Source of the DNA: Auriscalpium vulgare
Taxonomy: Eukaryota > Basidiomycota > Agaricomycetes > Russulales > Auriscalpiaceae
Reading direction: 5' to 3'
Assembly: GCA_019915015.1 (NCBI GenBank)
Contig: JAHBBC010000023.1
Span: 682,001 to 746,000 of the forward strand
Length of the DNA: 64,000 nucleotides
Both the position numbers and the translations under genes were made by a program. Each line of letters begins with the position of its first letter. The first letter of the stretch is position 1. Of this stretch, positions 22,936-35,223 are shown piece after piece. The notes beneath the pieces are model-generated. The model did not search any database. It was not told where the DNA came from and worked only from the letters and a program-made list of their open reading frames with translations.

Positions 22936-24532
22936 TCAGACTAAGCCTCGCTCCAACTCGTCTGGAACCACAGATGATCCTCGTCCAAGATCTCTGTCCA
23001 ACTGGCTCTCATCCCAGGGAGGACTATTTTCTCTCTGGCTTGTCATCTCGCTCTCGGGCTCATCATCCGGAGGTGTCGATGCGCGCGGCAGAGATGAAGG
23101 CGTCGATGCAGCGGTTGACATAGAGCCCGTGCGTGAGATGGAACGAGCGGGCGTAGCGGCGGCGACAACCAGAGGAGGATTCTGAAGGCGCGATATATTT
23201 TCACGGAGATCTTGAAGCTGCAGCTGAAGGTCATCGTCAAGTGCTTCCGACTTGCGGCGATACTCATCGTTCGTCCACAAGCCAATCTGCAGCTCACGAA
23301 AGAGGCGGTCGTGGCGATCGCGAGCGTCTTGGCGAAGACTATTCATGTCATCGCGCAGCCTGTCGACAGCTTTGCGGATGTTCTCTTCCTTTGACACCGC
23401 AAAGCTACGCCTGCCACATGAATTAGTCCACGTGCATTACCAACAACTAGTATTACTTACTCGATGGACTCCTTCAGTATGTCTTGAATGCCGGTGCGTG
23501 ACGTGGGCTTGAAGCGACCCTTCAAGCTCTCCAGCTTCTCTTCCGACAGGTGTGCGGGAGTCTTCTTCGCACTTGCTTGCGACGAGGGCGGCACGCGGTT
23601 CTCTTTGGGAGTGTGTGGCGTCTGCGGTGGCGATCCCGGGCCGGGTGCGGTCGCAGAAGAGTCTTGCGCGAGAGGCGCCGGGCCATCGTGAACGCGTAGG
23701 ACGGGGTCTATGTCCTCTTCGCGCGGTTGCCGCACAGGTGGCGCGTCGTCGGGAGGCTGATAGTGCACTGTGCGGTGACCGTCCGGACCAACCCCAGTCG
23801 TGATGATGATCGGGTTTTCATTTGGGCGGGTGGCAAGGATCGCGTGAATTCGGGGGAAGACAGCGAACTCGGCCTCGATCTCCTCTGCACAGGATGTGTT
23901 AGCCTCCAGCGTGCTCATCGGAGATCACAAAATGAACTTACGCCAGATATTCTTGTGGCGTGCATCGGTATCCTCGGATGGGCCATCTGGCCCTATGTAG
24001 CAGACCAAATACTCATCTGGACCATCGTCGGCATCACCTGTGTCGACGATGGCCTCATTCCCAGTGAGGACACCTCCACCCGTGCACTTAATGCGCCGAA
24101 CCTTGGAGTGATAGGTGATGCGTAGCCTACACAAGCCTGTGAGCACGTATGAGGCATCCAATAAGGGTATGGACATACTGATTTATTTTCCCGAGCACCT
24201 TTGCTCCCAGACTGACGAAATCCGAGTCCGGAGCATCCTTCCAGAGGATGCGAGCAAGCCGCTGACCCGCTGCGACCTTACTTTCTCCGCTTTTCTTCTG
24301 GAAAGATGTCAGTAACAAAGCCCAGATGATGCGTGGGCCACCTGCATACCTCACCACGCTTGTTACCAAACATAACCTTGCGATTTTGCGGCTGTTCGAG
24401 CTCCGTGATGAGCTGCAGGAGCAGCTCATTTGGCTTCTTATTTGTGCCCCAGCTGATGTTCTCCTCACGGGATTTCTTGCCCGGAGCTGTCTCAGGCTGG
24501 TCGGAGTCCGAGCGGCCGCGTTTCCGGGGCAT
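22936..24532 (-). CDS. second Harbinger gene, putative DNA-binding/accessory protein
   Basis: Five exons (24350-24532, 24179-24297, 23942-24126, 23461-23884, 22936-23410) join in frame to 400 aa. The N-terminus is basic (MPRKRGRSDSDQPE) and followed by SWGTNKKPNELLLQLITELE, a helical segment of the type seen in the Myb/SANT-like partner proteins of Harbinger elements. A proline/serine-rich middle leads to a C-terminal coiled coil (KEENIRKAVDRLRDDMNSLR). In characterised Harbinger systems the partner protein recruits the transposase to DNA and the nucleus; that role is inferred here from position and composition. It converges with the transposase gene, leaving about 115 bp between the stops. 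Confidence 0.75.
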
Positions 24533-24663
24533 TAAGAGAGTAGGAGAGTGTAGATTAAGGAGGTATCGCGAGGGAATGAGTGTGTGAGACACGAAGACGC
24601 CGCACAACGCGAGCGTCACCTAAAGTCACACGATTGTCACACATCGGGTCACTTATGCCGCGG

Positions 24664-24730
24664 GCCGAATCGAAAACGAAAGGCGTTTGAAAACGAAACG
24701 GAAACGAAAACGGTCTACTCTGAGCTCCCC
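24664..24730 (-). repeat. right 67-bp terminal inverted repeat of the Harbinger element
   Basis: Exact reverse complement of 21345-21411. Confidence 0.93.
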
Positions 24731-25084
24731 TATTGCATCTCGCTCTTCCGTTTGAACTTTCGTCCACGACGTCGACATGACACTCCGTCTCCAGGAGTGC
24801 CATGGCTAGTGAACACGCAGCGGATTCATCTATCTGAGACGCGTATGGAACGCGGGCTTTATTCAAGCCCCTGTGTACATGCTATATATTAGGACGGGAC
24901 CAAAGGTTAGACGACGAGCAACTGTTTCCCCTCTTCAGGTCAGGCTCGCGCCCCCCAATTCACGAATGCCTGCTTATTCCGGATCATCACAGAGTCTCCA
25001 GCCAACTACCGAACGTAAACATTCTCTTCTACCCTACTATGTTCGTGAAGATGTTCGCCGGGATCAAGCGCCTCGTACGGCGCG
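24731..25084. other. 3' flank of the old yellow enzyme gene
   Basis: No coding signal. Contains an AT-rich word (GCTATATATTAG) near 24883 of unknown meaning. Confidence 0.5.
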
Positions 25085-26340
<1,256 letters not shown>

Positions 26341-26859
26341 GAGAGAACTGTAGGATGGAGGGGCATACCATCGCCCGGAAGATTTTGTACAAGCTACACC
26401 AGACAAAAAGATCAATAAGCAATGTCATTCGATGACTGTATCTGTTTGTAAGTATGAAGAGCGCTTAGTACAGTCAGACAAGACGCGATATCCGCAAGGG
26501 CTTAGTCAGAATTATTGAAAGATAGAGCACCGGGGCGGTCGAGAGCCTGCTAGAGTAGTCTCCCTGAGGCAGAGTAGACAGATTCAACCTTCGCAGGCTC
26601 AGGATCATATGCTAGAGCGCCGTGGGTCCAATGGTTCCCTGCTTGTGAACTAGCTGAAGAGTAAAAAGTTTCTGACGACGAAGGCAATGAGCTTCCTTAT
26701 GATTTTCTCGACATGAAACTCACCGACTAAACCGCAAGCTAGCCGGACAGACTACAGAGTGTAGTCGGGCCCGGGCAAGCACCGTTGATTCAAGTCAGGA
26801 TGATGGCGGTGACACGCTTTCGGTTTAAAATCCCACGGTCAGACTTCAACGTCAAGACG
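26341..26859. other. divergent intergenic region between old yellow enzyme and the leucine-rich gene
   Basis: Upstream region for two outward-facing genes. From about 26755 it is part of the inverted-repeat arm. No gene seen. Confidence 0.55.
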
Positions 26860-28450
26860 ATGCCTTTTCGTCGCCTTCCTCTGAAATCACCCATTAACGG
26901 CGCGCCGAGTCGTAAATTTGCTGGCCACCACCTTCGTCATCTGCACACCGTGAACGCGACTATCCAGTCTCCGGATGTGTTGCGCAAGCTGATCATCACG
27001 CCCTCGGTCAAGAGCGCAAACTATCTCCGGAACATCCTGAATACCCCCGCGCTCGCAGCCCATGTCGAGGAGATCGAGTTTGATGAGGACTTGCTGAACG
27101 AATTACCAAGACCGCTACAGGTTGGCGGTGCCGCCGGTGCGTCGTGCTGCGGTGGCAGTCTGAGCTGTTGATATTGAACTGCGCCTCCCAGATATTCCCG
27201 GAGGAAGTAATGAACGCGTTCAGGGAGAAAGCAGCGCTGCTCTGCGGTCGACCATGGCTGCTGCATACGCGCTCCTCCACCAAGCCCCATCTTTGCGCAC
27301 ACTCGTCTTCAAATTCAGCCCAATATTGAAAGAGGTGGGCCTGGAAGACGACGTGGATTTGCAGCTCCACGATAGTCCCAGCAACGAGCTGCAGCTGCAC
27401 TGGGCGATGCTCGGCGCGATTGCCCACAATCCCCATCCCCTCCCTGCTCTCCGCTCCCTCTCGCTCCAGAACATCCTGCCCTTTATAAACCCATTGTACG
27501 ACGCCGCTCCGCTCGCCACGATCATCGGCGGGCTGCGCGACTTTCACATCAGCGCACTCGGAGACGACTTTCCCGATGACTCTATATACTGGCGGCCGTT
27601 GGAGGAATTTTGGGCACAAGCGCATCGGCGTCTCCTGCAGCCCGCACAGGCGCTGCGCAGTTTGCACGTCGGGTCGGACAAGTGGCTCGGCAAATGGCAG
27701 CCCTGGCTGGACTTCAGCACGCTCGCGTACCCGGAATTGGAGGACCTCTCGCTCTCGAAGGTGCTTTTCGACTCCGAGGATACCAGCAAGTGGAATGACC
27801 CCATGATCGGGTCGGAGGATTTCATCGCGCGGCACGGCAAGACGCTCCGCCGGCTCCAGCTCAACCACTGCGCGATCGAGCACGGGTACGAGACGTCGAA
27901 GAGACTCTGGGCGGACATATGGCGGCGCTATGAGAGGGAGCTTGAGGTGGTCACTGATCTCGTGGTGGACTTCCCTTGGAATTCGGACCCGGAGGCGTGG
28001 GCGCGGGTGGGCAGCACACGGTACTGTGTACAGCTGTCCAGGGAGGGCTATTGGTCTGACAATGTTCCTGGCGAAGAAGCCGATGTGCCAGCGTTGGCGG
28101 CTCTGCAGGCGGTGGTTGCCAGGAGGAAGGAGGTGTTGTCTCTTGTCACGGCACAGTAGGTCAAACAACCGTTCATGAGTAAGTACCTACAGATGTATGT
28201 GCGCAACTTATCTAGTTCACTAGCATTGGATGCCAGGAAGTTTTCGTGCGACAGCTTTGCCGAGTGCACCATGGCCAGTTTGGTGTTGCATTCCTGCAGC
28301 GAACATTCTCCAAGATGACATCCTTTTGAATTGGAACTCTGAGAAACTGCATGTCGTCACTAGAAAATCATCCGAGCCCGCGCATGCGCACTGGCAGCGT
28401 TTGTTCTCTTCCCCCCATCTGTCCTGAACGTGAGTACGTGCCCACCCGCT
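26755..28450. repeat. right arm of the large inverted repeat
   Basis: Matches 4600-6345 in the opposite orientation. It is the longer-lived copy: the main reading frame is open for 301 codons. Its right end lies immediately upstream of SET pseudogene A, whose leader-like sequence (CGTGCCCACCCGCTGCCACC) is also present, inverted, in the left arm near 4620. Confidence 0.75.
26860..28159 (+). pseudogene. leucine-rich hypothetical protein, frame broken near its N-terminus
   Basis: The N-terminal part from 26860 (MPFRRLPLKSPINGAP, then FAGHHLRHLHTVN) runs to HVEEIEFDED. A 7-bp difference from the left-arm copy near 27090 then shifts the frame, and a TGA follows in the frame that would connect to the rest. 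From 27254 a 301-codon frame is fully open (MAAAYALLHQAPSLRTLVF to VVARRKEVLSL) with leucine-rich repeats such as LRSLSLQNILPF and LEDLSLSKVLF. No F-box is recognisable. It may be dead, or a shortened protein may start at 27254. It resembles many uncharacterised basidiomycete proteins with F-box/LRR-like tails. Confidence 0.6.
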
Positions 28451-28494
28451 GCCACCAGCTGACCTTGTTCATAGAACTAGACTTGTCCAACGCC

Positions 28495-29698
28495 ATGTAT
28501 CGCACCTTCCTCCGACACGTCGGCAAGTGCAAGTCGGCGGCCAATATTTCACGCTTCAAGCACACCGTCGCCATCCCTGCGCCGCCCAAAGTTACTCGCA
28601 CAGGCGAATTCCAAGATATGTGTTCTCCCGACCAGATCGTGGCGGTTTTCCAATCGACAAGCGAGCTGCACTACTTCGTCCCGCCCGACAAGTCCACCGT
28701 GCTCGCCTACTGGTTTGCTCTCAAGGACACCCTGCTCGCGCGCCCGGCGCGTTTCCGCCGTTGAGCAGTATCCTCGCGAGCCCTGCCTACGAGATCCGCT
28801 CCATCCTGGACCAGGGCAAGCGCATGTTCGCGACGGGGACGATCGCACCTGGGGCGTTCATAGCACGCGAGCGCCCATAGCACGCGAGCGCCCACTCCTG
28901 GTTGCCCCCACGATCCTGCCGCCCTTCTGCTTGAAAGAGTTCAGCAGCCTCTCGTTCATGCCTGACCACATCCGCGAAACGTTCCTCGCCCTGCTCAACC
29001 AAGTAGTGCTCCCACCGCCCAAATTTAACGTGTTTGGCATAAACACCGCGAACTCGTTGTCTCTGGGTGGGCCGGGCCAAAGCCACCTCGGAGTCTACCG
29101 AGGCGTCTTCAAGGAGATTTCGCGTAAAGTCGTGGCACACAGGTTCGTGCGCCGCCTATATCAGCATATTTCCGTGCTAAGATGATGCATACAGTTGCAG
29201 CCCGAACGCGATACGTCGCTGGGACTTCGACATGTTCGCCGCTGAGCTGCGTGCCCTCCGCTATATCCACCCCGGGGAAGAAGTCACCGTTGCCTACGTC
29301 GACACCCTCCAAGAGAGCGCCCAGCGACAGAGGTCTACGCGATGGGCGTCGACTGCGCGTGCACGATCTGCAGCCTGCCGCTCGAGCTCCGTGAGCTCAA
29401 CGACGCGATGCGACTTCTCCTGTCGAAGGCCGCTAATTCCGATGCGGGTGGGATGGAGCTGAATAAACAGCTCCTGATCGCGATGTTCATGAAGTCCGCG
29501 GGTGACGATCATCCCTCGCTAGGGCGCATGTATGCGGGGGAGCTGGCGCGCACGTACTGCACGCTTGGACGGCGGGCAGAAGCTGTGAGGTGGGCGCGCA
29601 AGGCGATGGAGATGACGTTGGCAGAGACGGGCGAAGATGGCGGCTGGGCGGCGGTCGTCGAGGCGCCAGAGACGACGGATGTGTGGCCTGAAAAATAA
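28495..29698 (+). pseudogene. SET-domain protein, copy A (dead)
   Basis: Very similar to copy B at 30134 (MYRTFLRHVGKCK, LHYFVPPDKSTVLAYWFALKD). Three lesions were seen: a one-base loss after LLARP near 28745, a 17-bp tandem duplication around 28860-28893 in the segment encoding ARERP, and a deletion near 29335 between AQRQR and the post-SET cysteines (VDCACTICSLP). The intron inside the catalytic motif (about 29130-29191) is still present and would give AHSCSPNA. The C-terminal motif WARKAMEMTLAETGEDGGWA remains. It cannot encode a full protein. Confidence 0.85.
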
Positions 29699-30133
29699 TA
29701 CGCAACACGAAGGGAGGTCTAGCTCTCGCCCTAATCGACGAAAAGGGTGAAGTTGTGAGAGCCCACTTTATAGTAACGGTTCTGGAGACACGCATTCAAT
29801 AGCTATGACGCCGTGTAATAGAGCAGTCGGCCGCCCAAAACCTTGAGACAATTCCAAGTGAGCAACGGTCGGACACTTATGGCCGATGTGCTCTGGCGCC
29901 GGACATATACGGCCGATGTTTTCAAAGGACTGGACCCGGGCGTGAAATCACCGAGAGAACCAGTCGAAGGAGCCAGTATGTAACATGGAATGCTAACTTC
30001 CTTGAGCTTGTGCCAGCGCTGGTAGTACGGGACGTAGTTGTTTTGCTCCTCCCACCTGTCCTGAAAGTCAGTACGTACACTTGGGGCCCACTCGCCGCTG
30101 CCAACTCACCCTTTTCACAGACTACATATCACT

Positions 30134-31334
30134 ATGTATTGCACCTTCCTCCGTCACGTCGGCAAGTGCAAGCTGAGGACAGCGGCCAATATCTCGCGCT
30201 TCAAGCACACCGTCGCCATCCCTGCGCCTCCCAAAGTCACTCGCACGGGCGAAGATATGCCCTCCCATGACCAGATCCAGGCGGTCTACAGTTTGAGAAG
30301 CGAACTGCACTACTTCGTCCCGCCCGACAAGACCACCGTACTCGCCTACTGGTTCGCTCTCAAGGACACCCTGCTGGCACGTCCCGACGCGTTTCCGCTG
30401 GTGAGCAGGATATTTGCGCACCCGGCCTACGAGATCCGCTCCATCCCGGACGAGGGCGACCGCATGGTCGCGACAGAGGCGATCGCGCCTGGGGCGCTCA
30501 TAGCGCGCGAGCGACCATTCCTGGTTGCCCCGCCGATCCTGCCGTTCTTCTGCTTGGACGAGTTCTTCAGTCACTCGTCCATACCTGATGACATCCACAA
30601 TATGACCACCCGCCTACCCAACCCAGAGCCGCACCGATGGCCCGGACTTCGCGTGTACAGCTTAAAAAACGCGTACTCAACGTCTCTTGGTACTATGCCG
30701 GGCCAAGACCAGGTCGGAGTCTACCGAGGCATGTTCGAGGACTTGTCGCGTAAAAATGTGGCTCACAGGTTCGTGCATCGCTTAAGTTATGATAGCGTAT
30801 CTATCTCTGTGCGAACATGACGCATACAGTTGCAGCCCGAACGCGATACGTCGCTGGGACCTCGACATGTTCGCCGGTGAGCTGCGAGCTTTGCGCTATA
30901 TCGCACCCGGAGAACAAGTCACCGTTGCCTATGTCTACACCCTCCAAGATACCGCGCAGCGCCAGGCGCAACTCCGCGAGGAAGGCGTCGACTGCACGTG
31001 CACGGTCTGCGGCCTGCCGTCCTCTGTTCGTGAAATCAACGACAGAGCGCGTCTGGCCGTGTCGCAGTTCGCTGAGGCCCCGTATAAGATGGTCCTGGTG
31101 GGGCAGCTCAGCATCGTGTCGATGCTGAAGTCCACGGAGGACGATCATCCCTCGCTATGGCGCTTGCTTGCGGGGGAGCTGGCGCGCACCTACTGTACGC
31201 TTGGACAGAGGGTGGACGCTGTGATGTGGGCGCGCAAGGCGATGGAGATGGCGTTGGCAGAAACGGGCGAAGATTGCGGCTGGGCGGCCGTCGTCGAGGC
31301 ACCAGAGAAGACGGATGCGTGGTGTTCCTCATAG
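30134..31334 (+). CDS. SET-domain protein, copy B (SMYD-like, no MYND finger)
   Basis: Two exons (30134-30768 and 30830-31334) give 379 aa with no defect. A Lys/Arg-rich N-terminus precedes the SET region: EIRSIPDEGDRMVATEAIAPG and ALIARERPFLV (start of SET), the catalytic segment AHSCSPNA spanning the intron, then ELRALRYIAPGEQVTVAYV and a post-SET cysteine cluster (CTCTVCGLP). A helical C-terminus ends in WARKAMEMALAETGEDCGWAAVV, like the TPR-type tail of SMYD enzymes. SET proteins transfer methyl groups from S-adenosylmethionine to lysines. The usual Asn of the NHSC motif is Ala here (AHSC), so activity is uncertain. It is a tandem duplicate of copy A, including the upstream sequence. Confidence 0.85.
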
Positions 31335-31868
31335 CATCGCCGGTGGGAAATACGACGCAGGGGTACGGCTCTGGCCCTAATCGGCGATCAGGTAACGTTC
31401 TTCAAATTTGTGGTCCTAAGTGACGGTCCTGACAGCACGCGTTAGCTATGATGGCGCAAGCGGTCGAGAAGTCGGCCGCCAACGCACTTCGTAACTCGAC
31501 GTCGCTATCTCTAGAAACAATTCAAAGCGTGCCAACCCAGATGCCTCGTTCTGCCGGTCGCCCTCCACTCTAACGCCTTATCGGCCCGCGCGTCCTCCTC
31601 GACAAGACAGCAAGCAGCTTTGTCCCCGCGCCGCCCTCGACGTTCTCCTCATTATTCGCGATGCACACCGGTGAAGGCCCACCTCCAGCTTCGTACATGC
31701 TGCGTGTTCTGAGGCAGTGGGCGACGTAGAGGCTGTAATGGGGCAGGTCAAGGATTGGCGAGAATTGACGATCGGGTGGGTGGCCTCCGTGGCTGACTTT
31801 GGCACAGAAGATAGTTGTACTGAGTTTATACAATGGAGCGTTCGGGGGAAACCTAAGGAAAGCTCACT
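31335..31868. other. intergenic after SET copy B
   Basis: No gene recognised. A short stretch near 31785-31815 (CCGTGGCTGACTTTG, then CACAGAAGATAGT) resembles 2307-2335 near the F-box relic, probably a scrap of a shared repeat. Confidence 0.45.
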
Positions 31869-32303
31869 TTAAGCATTTGTGTCGCGCATCGCCTTTGCCT
31901 CCTGCGCCTTTGCGGCGTCTGCTTGCCGCCGCTCCTCGTCGAATTCGGCGTTGGTAATCCTGACAACTTCGAAGAGTGCGTCCAGATGCTGATCCGCGCC
32001 TGGCCAGCCAGCACACACTCGGGCAAGCTCCTCGCGATCGCGTATGACATGGAACTGGTCGATAAGCGCGCGGAATGTCATGTCGGGAATGAGGCAGGTA
32101 TATGGGAGGTAGCGCGATCGCCTGTCGTCTCGAGCGGCCCACACCTTCATGCAGAAGTCATCCAGTTGCTCGCAGGCTTCACTCTTCTGCTCCGAGGTGA
32201 GCTTTGCATGTGCCATCGTGGCAGCCGCAGCGGTGCTTGAGATATCGTTCAGGGTACTAGTAGGAGATGCCGCGGGCGCGTCCAGCTCGTTGTCGGAGGA
32301 CAT
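31869..32303 (-). CDS. conserved-looking hypothetical protein, 144 aa
   Basis: A single open frame from an ATG at 32303. A small, Ser/Ala/Thr-rich N-terminus leads to a well-ordered helical region: LTSEQKSEACEQLDDFCMKV, then WAARDDRRSRYLPYTCLIPD and RALIDQFHVIRDREELARV, with a charged coiled coil at the end (AEFDEERRQADAAKAQEAKA). Composition and the Trp/Arg/Asp-rich core look like a genuine protein. No enzyme motif is visible, and I cannot name the family with confidence. Similar small proteins are common and unannotated in agaricomycetes. Confidence 0.5.
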   Translation of the reverse strand: MSSDNELDAPAASPTSTLNDISSTAAAATMAHAKLTSEQKSEACEQLDDFCMKVWAARDDRRSRYLPYTCLIPDMTFRALIDQFHVIRDREELARVCAGWPGADQHLDALFEVVRITNAEFDEERRQADAAKAQEAKAMRDTNA

Positions 32304-32357
32304 AGAAACTGTGGTTGGAGTCGAAAGGGAGGGCGCTCGCCGCTGGGCGATTGGGAG

Positions 32358-33209
32358 TCAGTCTGGCCCTCCTAGACGCATCAGAGAGTACAGGATGTTG
32401 TATTTCAACGCGTATAAGCAGCAAGGGAAACAAGACTGGAAATAATGAAGCACAGCTGTATGATGCTCGATATCTCGCCGGAAGCGCGCGCGTCGGATGT
32501 CAGACCACTGGCCTGCAGCGATGCACTCCGTGCGTACGTCTCCGCAGCGGCAACCCGCCCGTACCTCGGAGCCCTTGACCGTGACCGTGCAATTTGTGTG
32601 CAAGCCTCGCCACGGTCGTGTCCGACCAAACCCTCGCACGTCTGTTCTGCTTTTGTGTTGCCCGCGCGTCACGTCGCATGTGCGATTGCAGTCAAGAAAT
32701 GCGCCGGGCCATCCCAGCTGAGAATGCTGCCAGTGTGCGACGCATGTCCACCGCGCCCAGGGCGCCTCGAGGATGGCGCTCGGGTGGGAGGCGGCCGACT
32801 GGAGCAAGGCGTCTTGCAGCTGGCGGGGCGAAATCAGAGCGAAGTCGTTTGCTTCATCGCTGGAAGCATATGCGTCCCGAAGCTCCCGCTCGGCGCGTTT
32901 CATGGTGGCACCTCCATACTCCAGCTGTGCGTGGCGACCGGCGCCGCGCGCATCGAGCAGAGCGCCTTGTACGGCCGCTACATGTCCATTGTTGAGGGCC
33001 TTGTATGCGAGAGAGAAGCGGCGCTGGGATGCTGAACATCCTGGAGTGCGCGATGTCCATCCAGATGGCAGTGTAGTCACCATTGTGCAGACTATCGTGG
33101 CGATCAGGGGCTGGCGGATAAAGCGAGCCCGAAAGCAATTCGTACCTCTCGCCGACGCAGCTGTCTGACGCACGCCTCGCCATTGATATGAGTGATTCGG
33201 CGTTCTCAA
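32358..33209 (-). other. long open frame of doubtful coding status
   Basis: The frame is open for 283 codons. A patch such as KRAERELRDAYASSDEANDF looks helical, but most of the translation is Arg/Cys/His-rich and lacks motifs, typical of a chance frame in GC-rich DNA. Several overlapping frames on the other strand are open too. Confidence 0.2.
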
Positions 33210-35223
33210 GGCAAGAACGAGTAACAGGCTCCGGAGTATCTGCGTTGCCGGAGTGGAAAAGGGACGACAACTATTGCAGCCACCGGTCGGCGGTTGATCG
33301 TATCTTCGACCTCAGAGTCCATCACTCTCCTGCGTCCGACAACTGCATAGTCCTTCAGCCGCCCATGCTCGGCGGGACACAGCGATGCATAAATCTGTGC
33401 GATAGTTCAGTTTAGCGCGAGCGCAAATAGACAGCACTCACAGACGCCGCGACCGCGACCGCTCTTTATGCAGGGACCGGGCGAGAATGCAGTTCGTCTC
33501 CGGCGTCCATCTACACTGCCCGACGTCCTAGACGAAATCATGTATGTTCGGAAGTCGTCACCCGGCGATTTGTTTTTCAGAGGATAACTGCGAGATGTTG
33601 ATGGGTGAATTAGGCAGAGCTGGAGGGTGATGATGCTGTCCGCGCTCGAGCGACGGAAGACGAGCGGCGCGACGGTCCTGTGTCCTTGTCGCAGTGCGAC
33701 TCGGCGTGCAGGCGTTGATGGCGCTATCGCAGGCGGACGCGACGCTCCAGGGCCCAACGGTAATGAGCGTTGGCTACGGTGAGGGCATGCACGGGTACAA
33801 TGCCAATGTGTATCATCTTTGCATTCGTCAGCTCTCCAGTCGACGTGCACAAAGTTGTATGGAACGCACCAGCATGATAGGATACTCCGCCGGGTCCTCC
33901 TATACTTTTCCTAGATCGAAGACTCCTGCCAGGGACGCAACGCTTGTCTCGAATATATTTTCCTGTGGTACTCGTCGACCGAACGATGATCAGGAAGCAC
34001 AAGTTCTGCGTGGCTTTATCGACGGAACGATGGAGGCTTGCAGCCTCGACGGGCGGAGAGACTCGAGCGGTAGATCGAGGGAACGTGAAAGGCGGGCCCG
34101 CGGCATCTACTCTTGTATGAGGCACAGCGACACGGCATTTTGCAAGGATACTGTAACTCACCTCGGCGGCGCCGATGCATGCGCTGTTTCACCACAACAG
34201 TGAGCCTTGGTCAGACTCCCCATCTCCCAGTAGTAAGCGGCTTGCGCAAGCGATGGTGTCGAGCATCGATAGCGATGCGGGGTGGGCGTGGCGATGAAGT
34301 ACCAGGAAGGGGCGGCCCACAGCTGTTGTCTGACGAGAAAAAAGTCTGCACACGGATGCGGAGCACACAACGACGAATTGAAAGAACCAGGGGGCGAGGG
34401 GCGGCGCTTCAATACCATAGGGCCCGAGATCTTGACTCTAGGCAAAGAGCCAGGAGGACGAGCAGCTTCGTCGCGGTGTTCAAGTTGACGATGTCGGAGG
34501 CGTGCCGGCTTCCTCGGCCCGCAGCTGCACTGGGAGTAAGTTTGCACCCAATTTGGGGTTAGGTGTACTCCAGCAGTGAGCGGCCGCGTCGTTCAGTTCT
34601 GCTTCCAGGAGACTAAGATTCTGCACCATCTCCTTGCTTTCGCTTTCTCCACTGAATCACAGACACAGCGTCGTGAACATCTCAAAGCCAAAAGCTGGTG
34701 CGTCTATGTGAATCACAGATATGGGAAGATGCTGAGTCGCTCGCATCGGCCACAACATAGTCAACGGTCCAATCCCTCGCCGAGCACACGCTTCCTCAAC
34801 ATCCACGCACAGCCCTGCGTCTCCGCAGTCCTCGGATGAGGTGCTTCCCTTTTACGTTCGATCCTCGGTGGTCGATGCTAATGTTGCTCGCCAGGCTTGA
34901 CTAGCTGTTCGCGGTCTCGCACGACGCACTGAGTCTCCCGTAGGGCTGTACGAGCTTTCCTCCGCCTGTCACCAATTCTACACACTATCGGTACCATCAC
35001 AAACATGATTTCAGTCCCTTTTTCTGTTCCAACTAACTTCTGGATATTGTAGCTGTCAAGCCACGTCTCCAGAACGCCGTTAGAGGTTCATAGCGAGCAG
35101 GGCGAGAGGAAGCATCCCATACCCCGGTGCGTCTACTATTGCCCTCCAAAACTTACACTAACTGTAGTCCTTGATAGTAATTGTACCCAGTCGAAGGGAG
35201 CTCCGTCCCTCGCGATCAACGCG
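33210..35223. other. about 2 kb without a recognisable gene
   Basis: Only short or low-quality open frames were seen on both strands. The last 350 bp (34860-35223) are the likely promoter and leader of the F-box gene at 35224. Confidence 0.5.

Larger units (their letters stand above)
21345..24730 (+). mobile_element. PIF/Harbinger DNA transposon with two divergently placed genes
   Basis: The 3,386-bp element is bounded by identical 67-bp inverted repeats (21345-21411 and 24664-24730) beginning GGGGAGCTCAGAGTAGACCG. It encodes a DDE transposase on the plus strand and a second, partner-type gene on the minus strand, the usual two-gene content of this superfamily. The flanks read ATTA on the left and TATT on the right, so only a TA is clearly shared; the family's 3-bp TWA duplication cannot be assigned cleanly. 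Intact ends and open genes suggest a recent arrival. It sits between CCH1 and the old yellow enzyme gene. Confidence 0.9.

Noticed and set aside
27008..28168. 386-codon open frame on the minus strand
   Set aside because: It is the antisense shadow of the leucine-rich gene at 26860-28159, and the same shadow appears in the inverted copy.
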